64,000 nucleotides of DNA from Echinarachnius parma (GCA_037951105.1 JBAMJV010004361.1:1-64000); one strand, 5' to 3'; positions 48,611-59,328 are shown, counted from the stretch's first letter. Program-made: numbers and translations. The notes: generated from the sequence alone by a model not told the origin.

Positions 48611-50908
48611 TTACTCCCCAAGAAATAAGCTTTTCTTGGTCAGGATGTGCCGTTCAGAGTCTTTGTTGTGCTTTACATAGCGTCCAGTGAACAGGCGACC
48701 ATGGTGATGTAAGAGAGTTCTGATGCAGAGTCCACTGATTTGCTTTACAAGCCGATTCCCATGATCATCTTCACTCTCCAGGTTCTACTCACAGAAGTGC
48801 TCTTCAAGATCGATGAACACTTCGCTTCTTATTGAAGACATTACCTGCCCTTGGACCTCGTCAATGAACTTGTTTGATGTCTTCATAGGCCCATGGTTTA
48901 CCAAGGCCCTCCTGCATGATAGAAAATAGATTTTTTAATTAACAGAAAATATTCATTAAAAAATATGGCAACTGAAGTTGTCACAAACTCCACAGAACAC
49001 AAAATGTTGCCATTTCTGCAAAGAACATTTTAGCAATAAGCATAAATTTCTTTTAAAATCATTCCACATGTAAATTATGAAATTGTATAATCACATTACA
49101 AAATGTACATTTGTGACCTTACACCACAAAACGACCAATAAGTCGGGAAAACTGATTTTGCTGCTTTTCATAAAACATTACAATAGAAGTCATTACCTTT
49201 AGAAGGGTATATCATTCGTCACATTTGGACTAAGCAAACCCTCTCAAAATGAACACCAACAATTTGGAATATGGCTGAAGCATTTTTAAAATAAGGGAGA
49301 AACGGGCCATTTAAAAGATCAGCTTCCATTAAAGCGCTGTAATAAGATCACATTTATTGGATGAAAAATAATATTTAAACGTGATTTCCGACGCTCAAAA
49401 TGTTACAGAAGCTAGATTATGATATGCTTATTCAGGAAATACCAATATCCTAAATCTCATATTTTAAACAAAATTTACCTATTTTAGCTAATAAAAGAGA
49501 AACTACCACAGCGACATAACGGTCGTTTTGTGGTGTAAGGTCACATTTTCAAAGATGGCAAATAAATTAGTTCAAAGGTAGATTTTATAAGAGAAGGGAA
49601 AATCTCTCCGGTCATTTTATAATGGATCGTGGCAAAAACTGTTTCATTTTATTTTTTTTTGGAGATATTTTTGCCTTTTGCATAAGACTGTTACGAAAAT
49701 TGGAGAGAGCTATTCTTAAAATCAAGAACAGCAGTGGAATTTAATCAAAAAAAAGGAAAGGTGTGCAAATGAGGGCCACAACAATTAAAACAAAAGTAAA
49801 CACCCTTTTTTTTTGTATTTCAACTTAGAATAGATGTCTTTAATAAAAAAAGACTTTATTTTCCTGACGGAATCAATCCTTACCTCACTTACACTATAGG
49901 AAAAAAAACAGATACCGATGTGGAATTAAACCTGCAGCCTATCATTTCAAGTCACCACTCTTAACTCACCGAGCTGTGCAAGATTTGCTGCAATGCCGAG
50001 GTCAGGATTCATGTCCTTTGTTCATTGCACGGTACAAACTCAGACCGCATCATAATAATTCTCTCCAGTAAGAATTAGAGAGCGTGCTCAACTGTGTCAC
50101 AGAAATGACTGCACCCCCCCATGGCTAGCTTTAAATCATGATAATGCCGCTACTAAGTACTACTAGTACTAGTACTAGTATACATCTGTAGTCATCTAGA
50201 CTGAATGATATGGTGATATCATATGAAGTTCAATATAAAATGCTTAAAATTATTAAAAACAAAAATGAGAAACTCACCTCTCATATCCTCTTTCAGGAAA
50301 TGTTCACTGCAGAGAAAATTTCCCTGGTGTGAAGTCATCCCGGCTGATCTTCACGAGCCACTGTCAATGCTGAATTGCCAAGGGGTAGTCTAAAATAAAA
50401 AAAAAAAGAGAAATACCAAAACAATAATTCTGTGCAAGTAATGAAGTATCATGGGGTAACCTACAGTACTTAAATTATTAAATGGACACCTTTTTTTCAA
50501 GCTTATGAATATTACACTCAAAACCACTGGAACAACAAAGTTTTCTCAATGCGGAACCTTCTGTACTTTAAATAATAACATTCTTGTAAAATCCACTGCA
50601 GAATATTTAGAATTCATCTTCAAATGCCGGTTTGAAAATACCAGTTAGTTACTTAGCTTAGGAGGGTACTCACTACTCATCAAGCGCGAGTCACGGGTAG
50701 CTAGCCGCGTAGGCTGCCGGCGCCGAAGTATGGCTACACTTGTGAACTGGTAGCGCCCCAAAGTCAAATATCCCCTAAATGCTGATTGTTAATATTAAAT
50801 TCAATAAACTTAGAGCCTACTTAGTAAAGGAACTTACTTGAGAACGATTATGCCACTTCTCTTCACGTATCTGTTCCTTCAACCGTATTCGATACACGAA
50901 TTCGGCAT
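48611..50908 (-). pseudogene. THAP-domain P-type transposase, broken
   Basis: Three exons remain with intact splice signals: 50,908-50,838 (donor CTCAA|GTAAGT), 50,389-50,278 (TTTTAG|ACTACC to GAGAG|GTGAGT) and 48,911-48,611 (CATGCAG|GAGG). Exon 1 begins MPNSCIEYG, but the second THAP cysteine codon is TGA. Exon 2 holds PLGNSALT, then WLVKISRDDFTPGKFS in another frame, then LCSEHFLKEDM in a third, so there are two frameshifts. These are the C2CH zinc-finger landmarks (C-x4-C, W, F-x-P, C-x2-H). Exon 3 encodes about 100 codons with one in-frame TAG at 48,787-48,785, and its last part (LVKQISGLCIRTLLHHHGRL, HILTKKSLFLGE) resembles the C-terminal end of THAP9/P-type transposases. The catalytic middle is absent. 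Dead gene. Confidence 0.85.
49112..49545. mobile_element. Miniature element with 25-bp inverted ends
   Basis: TGTGACCTTACACCACAAAA plus CGACC at the left and the exact complement at the right (49,521-49,545). 434 bp, non-coding, inside the large intron of the THAP pseudogene. Confidence 0.8.
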
Positions 50909-51028
50909 TTTGAAGGTCTGCTTGCTGGCTGTCAAGTGTCATGTCCACGGTACGTACCGTGCGTGCGACGCGACTTTGCCCGACAAATCAATGGCGGCCG
51001 CTGCTCCACGTTGTCACAGCGATTCGGC

Positions 51029-51064
51029 CGAGTCCGCACTCTAGTACCTATATATAACTCTATG
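51029..51064 (-). repeat. Right 36-bp terminal inverted repeat of P-type element
   Basis: Exact complement of the left end. In the direction of the transposase gene it carries a TATATATA box about 130-140 bp before the start codon at 50,908, so it may double as the core promoter. Confidence 0.92.
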
Positions 51065-51072
51065 ACTGTAGT
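51065..51072. repeat. 8-bp target site duplication, right
   Basis: ACTGTAGT, identical to 45,774-45,781 and directly outside the right terminal repeat. Confidence 0.88.
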
Positions 51073-51591
51073 TGAGTTTTAGTATAGAGGGCGCTACTAA
51101 AACAACTGAGTGTCACATTCGAAAGAGCATACAATTTTAATGACAAAATAAACTTTATTTGATCAAAATCGGTTCAGAAATGGCTGAAATATCCATAAAC
51201 ATAACCATTCGTAATAAATGTGGGGCCCCACAAGTAGGCCTATTCGACAATTTTGAACCAGCCGTTACAAATTTTTTTAAAGGCTTCCTCTTTTCAAAAA
51301 TTCACAAAAGTGGTTTTTAAATAGTTGATAATCTCTCTATCTAATCACTATTTCAACATAACATCACATGTACAATATTCTATTTAAAATGGTTGAAACC
51401 GTTGTGTGCACAGAATGCGCCCTCTTGAGTTTTAACGGATCTTTTTGAATGATAACAGGCTAATATACTTAGTTATTTGTAATTTTGTATTCCTTTTGAG
51501 CATCGGGTGGAGTTATAATTATTAATTTGTAATGTAATGGTGCGGGTTTTGCTTACTAAAACTATGTTTGACCAAAACTATATCCCTTTAA
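51073..51591 (+). repeat. TTAA-type miniature element lacking its left tip
   Basis: Starts TGAGTTTTAGTATAGAGGGC, so the first dozen bases of the family consensus (TTAAAGGGATAGT) are missing or replaced by the P-element target site. Ends ATATCCCTTTAA. Landmarks are otherwise complete. Confidence 0.72.
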
Positions 51592-51825
51592 TCATTATTT
51601 CAACAAAACATCACATGCATGCATAATTTTGTGAGGAAAATGGTTGAAACCAATGGCATGCTTTTTTAGAGAGCGCCCTTTTGTGTTTTAATGGCTCTTT
51701 TTGAATGATAACAGATTTTTTACTTATAGTCATTTGTAATTTTCTATACCTTTCGAGCATGGTGGAGTTATGGTTAGTAAAGCTCAGCCCCAAAACTGTA
51801 CTACCCCTTTTACCTTTAATTTGTA
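51592..51825 (+). repeat. Partial TTAA-type miniature element (3' half)
   Basis: Begins TCATTATTTCAACAAAACATC and ends near CTGTACTACCCCTTTTA. Same tandem 3'-half arrangement as at 8,982-9,239. Confidence 0.65.
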
Positions 51826-51837
51826 GCCTACGTAAAG

Positions 51838-52422
51838 CTTAAATGGATAGTTGAGTACTGGTAAAGAGAGTACAGTTTTGGTCAAACTGAATTTTAGTAA
51901 TCAAAACCTCCACCATTACATTACAAACTAATAATTATAACTCCACCATGCTCGAAAGGAATAAAACATTCCGGGAAAACATTACAAATGACTAAGTAAA
52001 AAGCCTGTTATCATTTTTAAAAAGAGCCGTTAAAACTCAAGAGGGCGCTCCCTAAACACTCATCGGTTTCAACCATTTCAAATAAGATATTGTGCATGTG
52101 ATGTTTTGTTGAAATAGTGATTAGATGGAAAAATAATCAAAACTATCTAAAAAGCTTTTACGTACATTTTTGAAAAGAGGAAGCATTTAAAAACATTTCT
52201 AACGGCTGATTCAAAATTGTCTAATAATTGTGGGGCCCCACATTTATTACAAATGGTTGTTTATGGATATTTCAGCCATTTCTGAACCGATTTTGATCAA
52301 ATAAAGTTTATTCTGTCATTAAAATTGTATGCTCTTTCGAATTCGACACTCAGTTTTTCATTATCTCACAAACAAATATTTTGTGTAGCGCCCTCTATAG
52401 GAAAACTCAACTATCCCTTTAA
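51838..52422 (-). mobile_element. TTAA-flanked miniature element, full inverted copy
   Basis: Starts TTAAATGGATAGTTGAGTAC and ends CTCAACTATCCCTTTAA. Contains CACCATGCTCGAAAGG, ATCACTATTTC complement and a GTGGGGCCCCAC palindrome. Inverted relative to the copies at 51,073-51,591. Confidence 0.78.
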
Positions 52423-53984
52423 CCTGTTTACAGAGACCACAAAAGAGAAACAAGAAATACAGCCAAATGACGTTGTGTTTTGTAGCCAAATATAGTCACA
52501 GATCTAGACCGACGGCAAAACAGGGGTGTACACGTCCTAGATATCTGGTACGAACGACGGGCACATAGATCTATGCGCATGCGCACTGCTTCAAAAAATG
52601 ACGTCACCGTAATAGTCCACTAGTGAACGTACAAATCAAAAAGTCCGTAATAATGGGGAAAGGGGATGGGGCACTCTAACATAGACGTACCCGGGGGAGG
52701 GGAGGGGGTTTGATGAAAAAAGAGCTGTTTTAGGAGGGCAATTTTTAGTGGTCTTGACCATCATAACCAATGGTCTTGGGCCCCCCAAAACCAAGTGGTC
52801 TCGGTCTCGGCCTTGAAATTTTTGACGGATCTCGGTCTCGGCCTCAACATTTTTTGAAGGATCTCGGACTCGGCTTCGAAAAATCATAAACACACAAACG
52901 CACGCACACACACTCACACTGCGTGCAAACACACACACATATGCAATGAACCTTCTCACAACAAAGGACACTCACACACACAAACAAACAAAAACACACT
53001 ACCATACACACACACACAAACATACATACATAAAAGACACATATGGACACACACACAAACACATACCCAAAACAAACTCACACTTACACACAAGTGTATG
53101 ACCGTATGACCTCGCCTACCCCAACGACTACGGACTTGGGAATTAGCACTGTGCAAAGCGGCTAATGTGAGTGAGTTCATATTATTTTGAGGTCTTACAA
53201 TCTATACAAAGCCACCAAATGGATGTTTCATGCCCTCATTTCTCAGGCAAGCTCTTGAATGACATTTTCTTTCATTTAAGACAATAATCTCGCAACTTTT
53301 GAAATTGGGCTTGCTAAATGATGTCAGGATCTTGTTTGATACCCTTTTTATGGGGGAGGGGGGTAACATATAACATGAAATAATGTGAACAGCATGAACA
53401 TGACTTTTTAAAAGAAATCAGGTACGATTTATTGTTTTATAACTTAATACAGCGTTATTAATATTCTAGCATAACAAAGTCTACATAATGTTAGGTATAG
53501 ATCTTCTACTTAGGAGAGTAGTCGATATAGTATTTAGGGTGAGGAAATAGGGGAAGAAACTATTTCACAGGCCCGATGGGGCCACTGGCTAAAAAGGTGA
53601 GTGTGGAGCCCTGAATAGTTTTTTTAGTTTTTTTAAAACTTTAGATGAGCAAAATGACAATATGAACACATTTTAAAGCTACAAATATAGGGGGGCCGAG
53701 CCAAAATGCATGGATTCTAAAATTACAATAATATTAACATATTGGGACACTTTTTGTGTTTTCCTTAAACTGACAGAGGGATTTAACTAAGACGCTGCTC
53801 TAAATTTGTACAACTTATTTTTCACTTTGGCAGTCCTTCAAAAGATATAAAGAAATTTAACTTAACCCATTCAGGACCTGGATGGTCCCGATAATACTTG
53901 GGGTGGGGTCTATGTAGAATACATGCTTTATCAAATCAAATCGACTTGAATGGGTTAAGGCAGAGCTCTATTTTCTTCTTTTGC
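52423..53984. other. Intergenic with CA-rich microsatellite
   Basis: A diffuse (CA)n/(CACA)-rich tract lies at about 52,885-53,095. Short tandem GGTCTCGG(C/T)CT phrases recur at 52,800-52,870. No gene is supported. The minus-strand Val/Cys-rich open frames are microsatellite translations. Confidence 0.6.
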
Positions 53985-54258
53985 ATTACTTATAGCAAGC
54001 CTCCATACCAATTGTCTTCTGTACTGGCCCATTCGGGCAAGTGAAATCATAAATGTTGAAGGTTTACTTGCCCTAATATGAATGTAACTTGCCCTCTTAC
54101 TTCAAGCTGAGCTTTATATGCAAGAAATTACATTGTTCTCTCATAGTTGAACAATTAATTGGGCAAGCAAACCAGACAATTTATGAAATTTTACTTGCCC
54201 GACATACATTTTTACTTGCCCCAGGCAAGCGGGCAAGTGCTAGTGTCCAGCCCTGTTA
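53985..54258. repeat. 'GGGCAAG' dispersed repeat, copy 1
   Basis: Begins near CTGTACTGGCCCATTCGGGC and ends CGGGCAAGTGCTAGTGTCCA. TTACTTGCCC recurs several times inside. The copy at 59,396-59,638 follows the same order. Confidence 0.65.
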
Positions 54259-54504
54259 TGGATACCATGGAATAATTAAACACAGGGATACAGATAACAG
54301 GAATGTCAATATCATATGCTTGTTAGACTCTGAAATGTACTAGTACACATGATTAGGTGTTGAGTTTACAAGTGACCAAATTTTAATTACTTTTAGTTTG
54401 AAAATTATAAGACTTTTAAGTTCACTGACCAGATTCCAGTGATTTTAGTGTTACGTTTTTGAAACTTGAAATAAAGAGTAAAGACTTTTTTTTACAAATA
54501 CATG

Positions 54505-54696
54505 TATAGTCAAACCTATATTAGTGGTTACCCATCTACAGCAACCAACCTGCCTATATAATAGTGGCCACTAAATGTGCTAACCTGCAGAGAAAAGCAA
54601 TATTATATGGAAGGGAACCTGTCTATACCTTTCATCTAATTATGTATGGCAACTTTTGTTTCTCTTAGGTAATCACTATACAGATGTTTGACTATA
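54505..54696. mobile_element. 'GGTTTGACTGTA' family element with inverted ends
   Basis: Left TATAGTCAAACCTATATTAG and right (ATAC)AGATGTTTGACTATA are inverted, about 192 bp apart. The interior has GTGGCCACTAAATGTGCTAACC and the phrase CCTGCAGAGAAAA shared with the 60,171 copy. Confidence 0.65.
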
Positions 54697-55400
54697 GTAC
54701 GATGCCGATAAATGATGTAACTGGTGATGGCTTCCATGGAGATTCTAGAGAATTTGGGAGAGATTTCTGTCAAATGGTAGAGTCTGCGCCATGGAATATG
54801 AACAGTTCTTGTTGTCCTCCTTTTCATTTTAATGGATCAGAGCACAGGACTTGCAGGAGTCATTATTTGGGGTAAAAGTTGACCAGAGAAAGTCCAATGA
54901 AGACTTCCTTTTGTACACAATTTAATACGATGTTAAAATGGTGGTGTTACATGAGGACACTTGTAACTGCTTCCAGGGAGATGAAGGACACTTGAAGTCT
55001 TGAAGAGAGCAGGTCTGCATCATCTTGGCATCTGGCTTATTACTGGGAATATTGCTCAAGTTCTATTGTCCTCCCTTGCATTCTGATAGATCATGGATCA
55101 ATACACAGGGGTCAACAGTTGACAATGGAAAGTCTACTGAAAGACTACTTTTTGTACTGTACACACAGGATCTTCTATAAAAGTAGCGACGTCAGTAATG
55201 GTGATGAAAAATAGTGACGTTATCATGACAATCGTAGCTGCTTTTATGGAGGGCTAAGGAAAACTTGAAGAAAGCATGACGGCATCATCTTGGCGTCTCG
55301 CTTATCGCTAGGAATATCATACAAGTTCAATCTAAATGTTCTCTCTTGCATCCTGATGGATCAGTAGACAGGCGTTGGAGTTTGGGTCAACAGCTGGCCG
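54650..55400 (-). repeat. Tandem repeat covering the NOP10 3' end
   Basis: The landmark CATYCTGATRGATCA is at about 55,349 and 55,080, with CATTTTAATGGATCAG at 54,826. (G/T)GGGTCAACAG(C/T)TG(G/A)C occurs inside the last NOP10 codons (about 55,386) and again at 55,107, with a weaker AAAGTTGACC copy at 54,876. ATCATCTTGGC(G/A)TCT.GCTTAT.(A)CT lies at 55,289 and 55,020. The period is about 255-270 bp, so the stop-codon end of NOP10 and its 3' flank have been copied twice. Confidence 0.7.
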
Positions 55401-55458
55401 AAGCGCTTCTTGATCGTCACCCTCTGTCTCGAGTACTTGTCATCTGGTGAAAAGCGTG
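55361..55458 (-). CDS. NOP10: NOP10 exon 3
   Basis: 98 nt encoding (A)[20 protein letters not shown] and the C-terminal tail, with TGA at 55,361-55,363. Confidence 0.95.
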
Positions 55459-56853
55459 CTGCAAAGATTTAAAGAAAAATGATAGTAGAAAAACATTACA
55501 ATTCATTGATATTGATTTTCATTATACAAATATATGAAAAGTGAGGTTGAAAGAAACAAAAATGTTCTCATCTGAAGAATTAGTGTCATTTTATAGTTAG
55601 TTACAGAATTAATCTCATTTCTAGCTGGAAAGGCTATGTTTTGCACACAGATGGCTTGATATAATTATCTTTTAAATGTGGGATGATATGCTAATTAAAG
55701 TCTATTTGATCACGTTTCTAAATCTAATATCAAACCAGTTATCATCATGTTATCAAAGATTACATTTACATTTTTGTTTAAAGAAATAATACAAAGGTCA
55801 CAACAATCATCATGCCAAGGGAAATTACCTGGATGAGCCGACAGGGTTGGCTTCCCCTTGGGATCCAGTTTCTGAAAGTGTAAACAAAGCCAAAGGATAA
55901 TTGATACATAATACATTTCATGTTGAGTGAAAGTAATTACTAAATCAGTATAACTTTTTATTTACAATTATCTTATTCTACGACTTCAGACTGACTGATG
56001 GTTCACATTTCCAGGATCATTTGATTTTTTGCTATATACTGTAGTTTATTTTAATTAAATAAATCATGCATTCGCCATATTCCTCTAATCATGCTAATTC
56101 TGTTCGAGACCAGTCAGAGTAAATGGGTTAATACATTTCAATTTTTGATGCAAAACAATGTTCAGAGAATTCATGAGACATGACCCTTTCTCGCTTCACG
56201 CGTTAAGTTATGACTATGAGTAGCTAGTTTGTTTTCAATTTTAGTTAATTAATTACATTTCTGCCAACTTTTTCTTTTATTTATTTGAACTATTTTTAGA
56301 AACAAATAAAAGATTGAAACAAAGTTAACTTAGACTAGTCTTACTTTAAGAAACACTGGAAAACAAATATTGAAATAATGACTTAATGTCTCATCCACCG
56401 ACTGCCAACTGCAACGCCGGGACAAGCTATTTTTTTACGAATTTACCTCACTAAACACTCAGTAAATACAATCATAAATTCAATACAGTCTTCACATAAA
56501 AATATTTCACATTTTTTGTAAAGTTCCTATTCAAGACAAGTCTCCTCGTAGTACTCGGCTAGACGCACAAGTCAAACATCATCGCTCGATCATCATTAGA
56601 TCGACAAATCTATCGCTTTCATGGCCTTTTTGACATTATTATTGTTATTTTCACTGTCGGCAATCATCCATGGCATGCGCATGCGTGTGAAATTAGTTCC
56701 TCGGTCCCACACGTTCTTATCCGTGTGCCATGACTGTATAAAAAGCAAAAGCAAATGATCGAGGCGTGAACAATAATTGAAAAAACAGAAAAAACTAACC
56801 TGTAATGTATACACACGATCTCCTGATTCGTTTTCATAGAACATCAAATACAT
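55361..56853 (-). CDS. NOP10: NOP10, H/ACA snoRNP core protein
   Basis: Complete three-exon gene: 56,853-56,800, 55,871-55,829 and 55,458-55,361, total 195 nt, 64 residues, the same length as human NOP10. The product is one of four core proteins of H/ACA ribonucleoproteins, which guide rRNA and snRNA pseudouridylation in the nucleolus and Cajal bodies and form part of telomerase RNP. Sequence: [33 protein letters not shown], then [20 protein letters not shown] and a short [11 protein letters not shown] tail. The human protein has [38 protein letters not shown] and KKRF at the same places. Junctions: CAG|GTTAGT, TTTCAG|AAACTG, CCAG|GTAATT, TTTGCAG|CACGC; phases agree. As in other eukaryotes, the archaeal zinc-binding cysteines are absent. 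Its 3' end lies in a tandem repeat. Confidence 0.95.
55829..55871 (-). CDS. NOP10: NOP10 exon 2
   Basis: 43 nt encoding [14 protein letters not shown] plus one base. Acceptor TTTCAG, donor GTAATT (a weaker donor). Confidence 0.93.
56597..56663. repeat. Repeat shared with 63,503-63,970, in NOP10 intron 1
   Basis: GACAAATCTATCG.TTTCATGGCCT followed by TTTTCACTGTCGG matches both arms of the foldback upstream of EMC4, with a few changes. Confidence 0.6.
56800..56853 (-). CDS. NOP10: NOP10 exon 1
   Basis: 18 codons, phase 0 at the donor CAG|GTTAGT. The ATG at 56,853 is the only one in frame that gives the family N-terminus. CpG-containing upstream sequence (56,950-57,050, AGGCGCGCCCGCG) is a likely promoter. 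Confidence 0.94.
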
Positions 56854-56899
56854 CTTGAGTGTTGAATTATGTATGATTTCTTGGGAAAAAAGATGTTTA

Positions 56900-57489
56900 T
56901 TGACGGTGACTTGATCCGAAGTTTACAAACAACAGCCACATGTGTTACGCCAGCGAGTTTCTCTGACAAGACGCAAGGGGGCGCTATGCAACAAAGCTCG
57001 ACCATAATCGATCGATGAGCTAGGCGCGCCCGCGTCCACACCCTTACTTTTTGTAGGTTCTGCAATCTTAGCTCATATCATGTTGACAGCATCGTTACAA
57101 AACCTTTTGAGCTTGCTGAACCTATATAGAGCCGAGAAGATTTTTTTATTTAATGAGCGGAGCCCCTATTTTACTGACAGTGGGGCAGCTGTGGGAATTA
57201 TATGGAGCACATGCCCCAATAATTTGATGAGAGCAATACAAAACAAAAACAAAACAAAAACAGTATAATAGTAATACGTTATTGAGTGCCCCTATGGAGG
57301 ATGACAATTTTTTATCAAGAGAAATCTGACGCTGGGACATTATCCCAGGGAACATTATCTTAGCATATATACGTTTCTTTATAATAAAAAAAAGCAGGGG
57401 CAATTCACAGTTATTGTTTCAAACCTATCAATTGGCCTATGTGACTAAATATAAGGCAACTATTCCATTCCGATCATCATAGGTAACTT
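56900..57489. other. NOP10 upstream region, no other gene seen
   Basis: Contains the CpG-rich patch at about 56,950-57,050 and unique AT-rich sequence. Short open frames on both strands have no recognisable family. Confidence 0.45.
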
Positions 57490-57690
57490 GCCGATTGGTC
57501 TACAGCCATTTGGTCTACTAGAAAATTATAAATTTGTGGGCTTATGATTATAATTAAGGATTATGATTGCGGTTAGGGGTGTGGATTAGGGTTAGGGTTA
57601 AGGTTTGGGGTTATAGGGATCATGTTTGAAGTTGGGAAAATTGAAGTTAAAGGCATCAGGTAGTGTTGTAGACCAACTGAGTGTAGACAA
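57490..57690. repeat. Dispersed 'GGTCTAC' inverted-end repeat with TTAGGG-like core
   Basis: Left ATTGGTCTACAGCCATTTGG, right AGTGTTGTAGACCAACTGAG, and a core with GGATTAGGGTTAGGGTTAAG. The core resembles telomere repeats only over about three units. Confidence 0.6.
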
Positions 57691-57714
57691 AGAGAACATA
57701 AACCCACTACGGTA

Positions 57715-57800
57715 CACCACCACCACCACCATCATCATCCTCCTCCTCCTCATCATCATCATCATCCTCTACATCATCATCATCATCATCATCATGTATA
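57715..57800. repeat. CAC/ATC trinucleotide microsatellite
   Basis: (CAC)n runs into (ATC)n and (TCC)n over about 85 bp. A further (ATC)n lies at 58,362-58,381. Confidence 0.85.
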
Positions 57801-58856
57801 GGTCATAATGTAAACAAACTATAAAAACTATTTTTTAGATCAAGGTACAACATATTGTAATGACACCTATATTTTTAAAGATATGATTACTAGTGCATGT
57901 ATCACACATTTCTTACTATCTATATTGTTTTTCAATAGGTATAAGCAAAATTACCTCAACTTTGATAACAATTTAAATGGTTTTTGCATCTAAACCTTCT
58001 CATGTATTTGAAATCAGATAACAACCCACACATTAAACATTTAATCTAAAATAAATTTACCAGAATCGCGTAAGCAAAGAAACAAATGTACACAGAACAA
58101 TTTACTTAATCGGACACTTGACATTCATCATTTTATTGCAGTTTCACTTTGACAATCAATTTAAATAGATCAAAGAATACAATAAGTTTAACTATGACTG
58201 TAATATTTATTCTTCCATCCTTTTTTTTTCTTGTACATATTGGTTATTAATCATTATTCAGACTCCTTGATCTACTATAACCTATTGAGGGCTCGTTCTA
58301 AAATTATTTAACTGGAGTCAATGTAAAAATCAAGAAATAAATAAAATGAAAATCATTTATAACCATCATCATCATCATCATCTTATTCTCCCTCCGCTAT
58401 TTCGGAGATCAGCGATCCCATGGGCCGCAAAGACATATAACAAAACTGGCCAAAGGAGCACAAGAGTGGAGCTGAAGAGTAACATCAAGGCAAACATTTA
58501 ATCTGATTTTCCCCAATAATGTCAAACATCAAATGCTGAATTATCAACAATTTAATTTAATACATCTTATACAAATATTATTACAATTATGATCACATAA
58601 TTGTACGCAGTACCAAAAAAGCCATAAAGGAACATATTTTACTTTATGAAGAAAACAACAATTACAAGACCATAATAAACATAAGTTAACATTAATGAAA
58701 GAAAAAAATATTATGTAAATAAGTTTTTCCTTTTGATTGAAACATAATTTGAATGTTGTCCATTCATAGCAATAAAACGTTTACTGATTCTATTTCTGTA
58801 ATGCACATAAGAAATACATCCATTCATTTTTGCATACAATTATTGTAACATAAATG
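57801..58856. other. Intergenic, nothing recognised
   Basis: AT-rich sequence with no supported exon or element beyond the short ATC repeat at 58,362. Confidence 0.45.
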
Positions 58857-59112
58857 AGACCGGCTATAGCAAAACCATGCACTTCTCAGTAAAATTTAAA
58901 CTGTAGATTTTCATACCATTAGAAATGCCTCATCAAAGGCTTTCATTTGATGCTTTGTTCATAACAAATTGGTCAATAATTGGCGAAGATATGATTGTAT
59001 TAATTTTACAATCATAGGTAAGTCTTTTACACACATTATGTGAACTTAAGATGCCTCCTTCTTCAGAACATGAATTACCGACAAGTGCCGGGTTTTGCTA
59101 TAGCCGGTCACA
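58857..59112. mobile_element. 'ATATGTGACCGGC' miniature inverted-repeat element
   Basis: Left GAGACCGGCTATAGCAAAAC, right GTTTTGCTATAGCCGGTCAC, about 256 bp. Internal phrase CATTTGATGCTTTGTTC and TTGGTCAATAATTGGCGAAG as in the 36,561 and 59,957 copies. Confidence 0.78.
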
Positions 59113-59312
59113 AATGGCTCAACAAATTACATTAGAACTGATTTTACATTATGAAAATATACAACACTGATATCAGAGATGATACTAAAGTTACAAAACA
59201 ATTACACAAAAACAAAACAAATGTATACTGTCCTATGGATTATACTTTGTGCGAAACCAATCAGCAGTAGAAATACACTTGAAATACTAGTGTTGTAGGA
59301 GAACGTGGTCAT

Positions 59313-59328
59313 GGGGGGGGGGGGGGGA
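59313..59328. repeat. Poly-G run
   Basis: About 16 consecutive G residues. Confidence 0.85.

Larger units (their letters stand above)
45782..51064 (-). mobile_element. P-superfamily DNA transposon, internally decayed
   Basis: 5,283 bp. Perfect 36-bp terminal inverted repeats (45,782-45,817 and 51,029-51,064) begin CATAGAGTTATATA, with the 5' CA usual for P elements. They extend as a weaker inverted match for about 90 bp more (GCTCCA, GTCGGGCA). A perfect 8-bp direct repeat ACTGTAGT flanks them; 8 bp is the P-element target duplication length. Inside, on the minus strand, is a broken THAP-domain transposase gene whose start lies 157 bp from the right end, similar to the Drosophila P element. 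The central transposase region is missing. Younger elements (46,651-46,830, 47,184-47,634, 49,112-49,545) lie inside it, so the P copy is old. Classification rests on the combination of ends, duplication length and THAP gene. Confidence 0.88.

Noticed and set aside
57575..57620. Interstitial telomere repeat (TTAGGG)n
   Set aside because: Only two to three degenerate units, and they lie inside the dispersed GGTCTAC repeat whose other copies have CCCTAA- or GGGTT-like cores of the same kind.
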